From positions 167,501-231,500 of the forward strand of contig JACVTC010000192.1 in assembly GCA_016946835.1 (NCBI GenBank): 64,000 nucleotides of DNA. Direction: 5' to 3'. Source of the stretch: Neocallimastix lanati (nom. inval.) (taxonomy: Eukaryota > Neocallimastigomycota > Neocallimastigomycetes > Neocallimastigales > Neocallimastigaceae). A program made the translations under genes and the position numbers. Under the pieces are notes generated by a model that did no database searches, was not told where the DNA came from, and was given only the letters and a program-made list of their open reading frames with translations. Shown here piece by piece: positions 56,803 through 64,000 of the stretch. Numbering within the stretch: position 1 is the stretch's first letter; each line of letters starts with the position of its first letter.

Positions 56803-57771
56803 TGTTAAGAAATAATAATTATTTACTAATAAATAATTATTATTTCTTAGTCTTTATAATTATTGATAATTAAAAATTTATTTAAATTATAATTAATTCA
56901 TACATTGAGATATTATTATCAAATTTATTATAATTGTAATTATTCATACACTTAAATAATATTAGAAAATTTATTTAAATAATTATTATATGTACACTTA
57001 TTAATTTTATTAATTTTATTTAGTTATTCATTTAATTATCAAGTTAATGTAAACATTAGTTTTATTTATTACATTGTACATTTAAAAGAACAATTAATAA
57101 GTTTCTGTATTTTTTATAATTCTGTATTCTAGTTTAAAGATAGTTTTATGTTAATAAGTTTAGATTAGATTTTAAAAATAATATTTAGAAAAATAGAATA
57201 ATTTAGATCATTCCGGTTATTATTGATTTTTCCTTTTATTTGATGATCTAAATTAAAATTTAGGAAATCGATATATTAAGGTTTTATCCAAATATAAAAT
57301 AATATATTTGGTTTTACTTAATATATACGATGATCGATATGAATAGAATCTCGATCAAAAAACTTATCTAGTTTTTTCTTCTAATCTTTTTCTAGATAAG
57401 ATATTTTTTAAGATTAGAAAACCCTTTTTATTTAACCTTATTTCCATAAAAAAATATAAATAAGGCTCTTGATTTCCCTTTAAGAAATCAAGAGTTATTA
57501 TTATAAAAATATAGTTATAATAATAGCAATTTTATATTTTAAACTTTAATAAATTAATAAAACATTTTATTCAAAAACATATTTTTTAAAAACCAAATTT
57601 ATCCAAATATTCCTTCTTTTACTTTTTGTGTTGTTATTATAATTAATTTTATAATAAACTCTCTTTTTAGGTAAAATTTTTATTTTTATTTTATTTCTCA
57701 ACTTAATGAATTAGTCATTAAGTTGAAGTTAATAATCATATTTAGTAATAGAACTTAGTATGATTATTACA
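56803..57771 (+). repeat. Solo LTR, family 2
   Basis: 969 bp from TGTTAAGAAATAATAATT to GATTATTACA. Three bases (CAA) separate it from the next LTR. Confidence 0.85.
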
Positions 57772-57774
57772 CAA

Positions 57775-58247
57775 TGATACGATATTTTTATTAAACATCA
57801 ATATCAATATTTATTTTATTTTATTTGGACGATAACAGTAGGGAATAATTGACAAAATAATATATTCTATTATTATATAGAATAATACACACAATAATAA
57901 TATTCACACTTTAATATTTAGTTTATTTATTTTATTTATTTATTATCATTCATCAATAAAAATACATCATCAATATAAATATTTGTTAACTAGTTAAAAT
58001 ATAATTAATTATTAAAATCTCTTATGTTATTAATGTAAACTAAATATAAAACTATACTAAACTATACTAATAAACATGTTTATAGGTCAAATTATTAATA
58101 AAACTAAATTAATATTAATAAAAGAACCATTCCTTAAACTATTATTATTTACTAACTATATATATTATTACTAAATTATTATTAACCAATAAGATTTCAC
58201 TAACCTAAATTTCACTAAATTATGGTATTTATGGTGGTACCGTATCA
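57775..58247 (-). repeat. Solo LTR, family 3, reversed
   Basis: 473 bp; the reverse complement starts TGATACGGTACCACC like 48298-48792. Confidence 0.85.
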
Positions 58248-58251
58248 GCAA

Positions 58252-59155
58252 TGTTGAGGTTCGGGACAGAATAATAATAAATATAGAAATAAACACTAAA
58301 ATAAAAAAAAATTAAAAATTAAAATATATCTTTTTTTAAAATATTTTATTTATTTATTTAATAAAAATTATTCAATTAAAAACTAAAAATTAATTAATTT
58401 CTTTAATAAGATTATATTTTTTTCTCCGATTATTTTTCTAAAATACAATTTTCTCATCTATTTATATTTTTTTTTATCGTTAGAAATGGTCAAGCCATTT
58501 CTTTAGAATATCTTAGAGTTACATGTTTGAATTGTATTTAAATTATAAATTCATAATCTATTCTATTATAATAAATAATTATTACATATTATTAAATTCT
58601 AAACTATTTATTATTAATTGTAGTGATAATATATTTTAAAAATAATTTTATTACTTTTACAGAACTATTAGTAATAGAGTATTATTTAATTTTATACTAT
58701 TTTTAAATAAAAGTATTTTAGATTATTATCTATTATTAATCTTATTATAAATAGGGTGTATTTTGGAAGGAAGTATTACTAATTTTAATGACAAGGATCA
58801 TGGATTTAAGTAAAATATTTTTAAATCATTATTAATTATATTAATTTTTATTAATAATAAATAATCTGTATTAGTAATATTTGTAAAATAAAATTTTCTT
58901 TAATAATAAAATATTGATAGAATAAATCATATTAATAAAACTAGATATTGATAATAATATTGATATTAATAATATAGTATTAATTTTAATAATAAAGTAT
59001 TGATATTAAATAAAGAATTTATATTAATAAATTATTAGTAATAATTTGGCAGTAATAGAACATAAGGAAGTAAGGAAATAAATAATTTAATTTTAGTGGT
59101 TAAGTTATTTTTATGAAAAATAATAAAATTAACATTATTTGTTCATTCCTTAACA
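58252..59155 (-). repeat. LTR-like unit, reversed relative of the CCTTAACA-ending LTRs
   Basis: 904 bp. The minus strand starts TGTTAAGGAATGAAC and ends CCGAACCTCAACA, echoing the CCGAACCTTAACA end at 38258. No coding capacity. Confidence 0.55.
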
Positions 59156-59158
59156 GCG

Positions 59159-60107
59159 TGTAAGAAATAATAATTATTTATTAATAAATAATTACTATTT
59201 CTTAGTCTTTATAATTATTGATAATAATTATAAATTTATTTAAATTATAATTAATTCATACATTGAAATATTATTATCAAATTTATTAAAAATATAATTA
59301 TTCATACACTAAAATAATATTAAAAAATTTATTTAAATAACTATTATATATTCTTTTATTAATATTATTAATTTTATTTAGTTATTCATTTAATTATCAA
59401 GTTAATGTAAACATTAGTTTTATTTATTTTGTACATTGTACATTTAAAAGAACAATTAATAAGTTTCTGTATTTTTAAAGATAGTTTTATGTTAATAAGT
59501 TTAGATTAGATTTTAAAAATAATATTTAGAAAATAGAATAATTTAGATCATTCCGGTTATTATTGATTTTTCCTTTTATTTGATGATCTAAATTAAAATT
59601 TAGAAAATCGATATATTAAGGTTTTATCCAAATATAAAATAATATATTTGGTTTTACTTAATATATACGATGATCGATATGAATAGAATATCGATCAAAA
59701 CTTATCTAGTTTTTTCTTCTAATCTTTTTCTAGATAAGATAATTTTTAAGATTAGAAAAACTTTTTATTTAACCTTAATTTAATAAAAAAATATAAAAGG
59801 GCTCTTGATTTCTCTTTAAGAAATCAAGAGTTATTATTATAAAAAAATATAGTTATAATAATAGCAATTTTATATTTTAAACTTTAATAAATTAATAAAA
59901 CATTTTATTCAAAAAACATATTTTTTAAAACAAATTTATTCAAATATTCCTTCTTTTGCTCTTTGTGTTGTTATTATAATTAATTTTATAATAAACTCGT
60001 TTTTAGGTAAAATTTTTATTTTTATTTTATTTCTCAACTTAATGAATTAGTCATTAAGTTGAAGTTAATAATCATATTTAGTGATAGAACTTAGTATGAT
60101 TATTACA
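59159..60107 (+). repeat. Solo LTR, family 2
   Basis: 949 bp with CAGCG on both sides (59154-59158 and 60108-60112), a perfect 5-bp target duplication. The right CAGCG is followed at once by another LTR. Confidence 0.9.
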
Positions 60108-60112
60108 CAGCG

Positions 60113-61007
60113 TGTAATAATTCTATTAAGAACTAACTCAAAATAGAATTATTAACTACAACTTAACGACTAATTCATTAAGTTGAGAAAATAAAATAAA
60201 ATAAATTTTTTTACCTTTAATGTAGAGTTTATTATAAAATTAATTATAATAATAACACAAAATGTAAGAAAAGAATTGTTTGTATAAATTGATCTTAAAA
60301 ATATGTTTTTGAATAAAATATTTTTATTAATTTATTAAAGTTAAAAATATAAAAATGTTACTATTATAACTATGTTTTTTATAATAATAACTCTTGATTT
60401 CTCAAAGAGAACTCAAGAGCCTTATTTATATTTTTTTATGAAAATAAGGTTAAATAAGAAAGGGTTTTCTAATCTTAACAAATCTCTTATCTAGGAAAAG
60501 ATTAGATAGAAAAACCTAGATAAGTTTTCGATCGATATTCTATCCATATCGATCATCGCATTAATTAAGTAAAACCGATTACTTCTAAAAAGTAATTGGA
60601 AAAAATCTTAATTAACCGATTTTCCAATCTAATGATCGAAAATAGAAGAATAAAATAATAAAAGATATTTCGATCATATAATTTATCCTTATATTAAAAA
60701 TATAAAATTAAATAGTTAATAAAATACAGAATACATTATAAAATACAGAATACATTATAAAATACAGAATACATTATAAAATACAGAATAAAATACAATA
60801 CAAAATACATTAGTTACAGTAGAGAATTTAACATATTGTAAATATATTATTTAAAATTATTAAATAAATTTTGTTAAATTAATGAATATTTAAAATTAAA
60901 TTAAATAAATTTAATAAATATTATATGTAATTAAATAAAGTTATAGTTATAATAACTTAACTAAGAAAATATAATTATTTGCTAACAAATAATTATAGAT
61001 TCTTACA
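60113..61007 (-). repeat. Solo LTR, family 2 variant, reversed
   Basis: 895 bp, very close to 55153-56044. It is flanked by CAGCG and CAGTG, a one-mismatch target duplication. It contains the same ACAGAATACATTATAAAAT short array. Confidence 0.9.
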
Positions 61008-61013
61008 CAGTGG

Positions 61014-61248
61014 TGATAAATTTTAGAAATTATCTTAATTTTAATATAGAATTAAAAAGTGATAATTTCAATTTATTTTAATAATAACTGTATAAGTTAT
61101 TTATGAATTAAAAATGTTTTATTAAAAATAACACTAAAAATTTGGTTTATTAGAACACTTGTTTTCTAATATTTTATTTTATAAATCTTTTATTAAAATT
61201 TATTAAACATTATAAAAATTAAAAGTGATTATTAAAATTATAAAATTA

Positions 61249-61279
<31 letters not shown>

Positions 61280-61797
61280 TTTACATGAAATATTTACAAG
61301 TATTTATATTTTTCTTTAAAATTAAACTATTTATAATTTATAAATAAAAAGAATAATTAAATAAAATAAAAGTAATAAAATTAATAATAAAATAAATAAT
61401 TAATAATAAAATAAATAAATTTGTTTATTATAAAAATAATTAAAAATATTTTGTTATTTAAATTAATTAATTTTGTTATTATAAAAATATTATTTAATTA
61501 TAAAATTAATTATAAAAATTATTATAAAACTAATTATAAAAATTAATTATTTTATTTTAAATTTAATCTTAATATTTTTATTTTGAAAAATATATAATAT
61601 TTCTTTCATATCTGAGTATTAATGTAATTTTTAAGTGTAATTTATTTGTTTTATTTAATTAATTAATTAATTAATTTTTAAATTTTTTTTTTTTTTTTTT
61701 TTTTTTATTTTATTAAATTATTATTAAACTTGGCTAAGGTTAGTTTCGATTTTATGTATAATATATTTTTAAGATTTATTAATTTTGTTATTTATCA
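61014..61797. repeat. LTR-like unit, TGATAA...TTATCA
   Basis: 784 bp between two LTRs. It has a T run at 61682-61706 just before CTTGGCTAAGG. No coding capacity. Confidence 0.45.
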
Positions 61798-61800
61798 GTG

Positions 61801-62265
61801 TGATACGATATTTTACTTATGTATCTAAATTAATATTTATTTATGGGCAATGACAATAAGGAATTATGACAAAATAATATATTCTAATATTAAATAGAAA
61901 TAACACATACAATAATACAAAATAAAGTAATAAATATATCTTTTAAATGTACTCTTTATTTATTATTAATTATTAATTATTACATCAATTATTATTATTA
62001 CTCTCTTATATAAATATTATTATTAATTATCTCAAATATATATAATATCTCTTTTTAACTATACTAAAATAAAATATAAAAATAGCTATTTATGTGAATT
62101 AATTTATCATAAGTATAAACTTATAAATAAAAGAATTCTTCGTTTAATAATTATTATTCTAAAATTATATATATTATTATAATATATAATTGACCAATAA
62201 TATTTAAGTATTTCTTTAACCTAAAGAATCTACCTAAATACCATTTTTATAGTGGTCACGTATCA
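61801..62265 (-). repeat. Solo LTR, family 1, reversed
   Basis: 465 bp, the reverse complement of the element B LTR with a moderate number of differences. It sits 3 bp from each neighbour. Confidence 0.9.
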
Positions 62266-62268
62266 AGT

Positions 62269-63247
62269 TGTAAGAAATAATAATTATTTACTAATAAATA
62301 ATTATTATTTCTTAGTCTTTATAATTATTGATAATAATTATAAATTTATTTAAATTATAATTAATTCATACATTGAGATATTATTATCAAATTTATTATA
62401 ATTGTAATTATTCATACACTTAAATAATATTAGAAAATTTATTTAAATAATTATTATATGTACACTTATTAATATTATTAATTTTATTTAGTTATTCATT
62501 TAATTATCAAGTTAATGTAAACATTAGTTTTATTTATTTTTTACATTGTACATTTAAAAGAACAATTAATAAGTTTCTGTATTTTTTATAATTCTGTATT
62601 CTAGTTTAAAGATAGTTTTATATTAATAAGTTTAGATTAGATTTTAAAAATAATATTTAGAAAGATAGAATAGAATAATTTAGATCATTCCGGTTATTAT
62701 TGATTTTTCCTTTTATTAGATGATCTAAATTAAAATTTAGGAAATCGATATATTAAGGTTTTATCCAAATATAAAATAATATATTTGGTTTTACTTAATA
62801 TATACGATGATCGATATGAATAGAATATCGATCAAAAAACTTATCTAGTTTTTTCTTCTAATCTTTTTCTAGATAAGATATTTTTTAAGATTAGAAAACC
62901 TTTTTATTTAACCTTATTTCCATAAAAAAATATAAATAAGGCTCTTGATTTCCCTTTAAGAAATCAAGAGTTATTATTATAAAAATATAGTTATAATAAT
63001 AGCAATTTTATATTTTAAATTTTAATAAATTAATAAAACATTTTATTCAAAAAACATATTTCTTAAAACCAAATTTATCTAAATATTCCTTCTTTTACTT
63101 TTTGTGTTGTTATTATAATTAATTTTATAATAAACTCTCTTTTTAGGTAAAGTTTTTATTTTTATTTTATTTCTCAACTTAATGAATTAGTCATTAAGTT
63201 GAAGTTAATAATCATATTTAGTGATAGAACTTAGTATGATTATTACA
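62269..63247 (+). repeat. 5' LTR of an element running off the window (family 2)
   Basis: 979 bp, TGTAAGAAATAATAATTATT to GATTATTACA. Unlike the other plus copies it is followed by internal element sequence with a primer-binding site, so it is a 5' LTR rather than a solo one. Confidence 0.8.
62931..62977 (+). promoter_or_regulatory. Predicted LTR promoter, hairpin and transcript start (family 2)
   Basis: TATAAATA at 62931-62938 is followed by the hairpin CTCTTGATTT / AAATCAAGAG (62942-62951 with 62961-62970). AAGAGTTATTAT at 62966-62977 lies 35 nt after the TATA box and is exactly complementary to the primer-binding site, so the RNA should start here. Confidence 0.65.
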
Positions 63248-63259
63248 ATAATAACTCTT
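63248..63259 (+). promoter_or_regulatory. Self-priming primer-binding site
   Basis: ATAATAACTCTT directly follows the LTR. All 12 bases pair with AAGAGTTATTAT at 62966-62977 in the same LTR. No tRNA-type TGG is present. Confidence 0.7.
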
Positions 63260-63489
63260 CTAGATTAGATTAGTTTAGGGTTAGATAAAATGTGGAAAAT
63301 TTTTAGAATAGTGTAACATTGGAATAGTGAATTAGTCTATTAAAAATATATATATTAGAATAAAATAATAATATATAGCTAGAGTGGCGTAAAAAAAAAA
63401 AAAAAAAAAAAAAAAATTTTTTTTTTGGCAATTTTGATTGGAAAAAAAAAAAAAAAAAAAAAAAAAAATTAGTTTTAATTAATAATTTT

Positions 63490-63529
<40 letters not shown>

Positions 63530-63739
63530 AAGTAAATAATTAAATAAATAAATAAAATTAGTAAATAAAATTAGTAAATAAAATTAGTAAATAAATAAAT
63601 TAAATAAATTAATGATTTAATAAATGGATAAGTCAATTATAGAAAAATAAATAAATTAAATAATTATTAAATAGATAAATCAATTATAGAGTAATAAATG
63701 AATGAAATAATTAGTAAATAGATAAATTGAATAAATTAA

Positions 63740-63780
<41 letters not shown>

Positions 63781-64000
63781 GTATCAACGAATTGATATAA
63801 AAAATAAATAAACAAAATATAAAATAAAATAGTTAGTAAATTAAATAAATTATTAGATAAATATAGTTAATGATAGAAAATTATAATTTTTAAAAATAAT
63901 AAGTTATTTAATAATTATTTCAGAGAGAAAATTTTATAATTGAATAATTAAGGAAAGTCTTGTTTATTTTGTTTTGAGCCTCTTATTAATAAAATTTTTT
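63260..64000 (+). mobile_element. Leader of a further family-2 element, cut by the window edge
   Basis: After the primer-binding site comes TCTAGATTAGATTAG, resembling the leader start of element H, then long A runs (63391-63416, 63441-63468, 63496-63527, 63748-63776) and AAATAAAT simple sequence. No reading frame has begun by the window end. Confidence 0.5.

Overview
The window is about 64 kb of extremely AT-rich nuclear DNA, roughly four-fifths A+T with many A/T homopolymers. It is almost wholly built of LTR retrotransposons of the Ty3/Gypsy order. Asn-rich Gag proteins, pol genes of one very uniform non-chromodomain clade and a compact eukaryotic tRNA-Trp gene suggest an early-diverging fungus. 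An arbuscular mycorrhizal (Glomeromycotina) genome is my first guess and an anaerobic gut fungus (Neocallimastigomycota) the second; neither can be settled from the sequence alone. I see no ordinary host protein gene. Layout, left half: element A (1-7046, +; gag and pol look whole, 5' LTR lies off the window); element B (7051-9977, +; two near-identical 465-bp LTRs around a lone gag gene, no pol); solo-LTR-like units (9982-11214, 11219-13028); element C (13033-16608, +, broken); an LTR unit (16613-17310); element D (17315-22633, -, long pol but no recognisable gag); LTR units (22638-23119 and from 23125); a tRNA-Trp gene (24205-24275, -); element E (24291-27555, -, broken), whose LTR edge lies 15 bp upstream of that tRNA; element F (27556-34378, +, broken). 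Right half: LTR units (34381-40160); a 64-bp direct repeat around element G (40255-48233, +; gag and pol look whole, LTRs about 520-529 bp); LTR units (48298-49894); element H (49899-55147, -, broken, a different Tf1/sushi-like lineage); nine solo LTRs end to end (55153-62265); then a tenth LTR (62269-63247) followed by the leader of an element that runs off the window. Five patterns cut across these units. (1) Element boundaries abut with only 2-7 bp between one LTR end and the next LTR start. In the left half the spacer is nearly always TTTT, giving the palindromic junction GTATCA-TTTT-TGATAC, as if integration keeps returning to the edges of earlier insertions. (2) Elements A, F and G all carry TTTAAAC in the correct phase just before the gag stop, followed 7 nt later by a 6-bp hairpin: a textbook -1 frameshift signal. 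(3) The TGTAAG-type LTR family (including element H) has a primer-binding site complementary to its own LTR 35 nt after a TATA box, the signature of Tf1-like self-priming. (4) A hairpin just upstream of the polypurine tract is shared by autonomous elements C, F, G and the gag-only element B, and B also shares its primer-binding site with F, so B is probably mobilised in trans. (5) A 113-119 nt leader block is conserved between element A and the distantly related element H.
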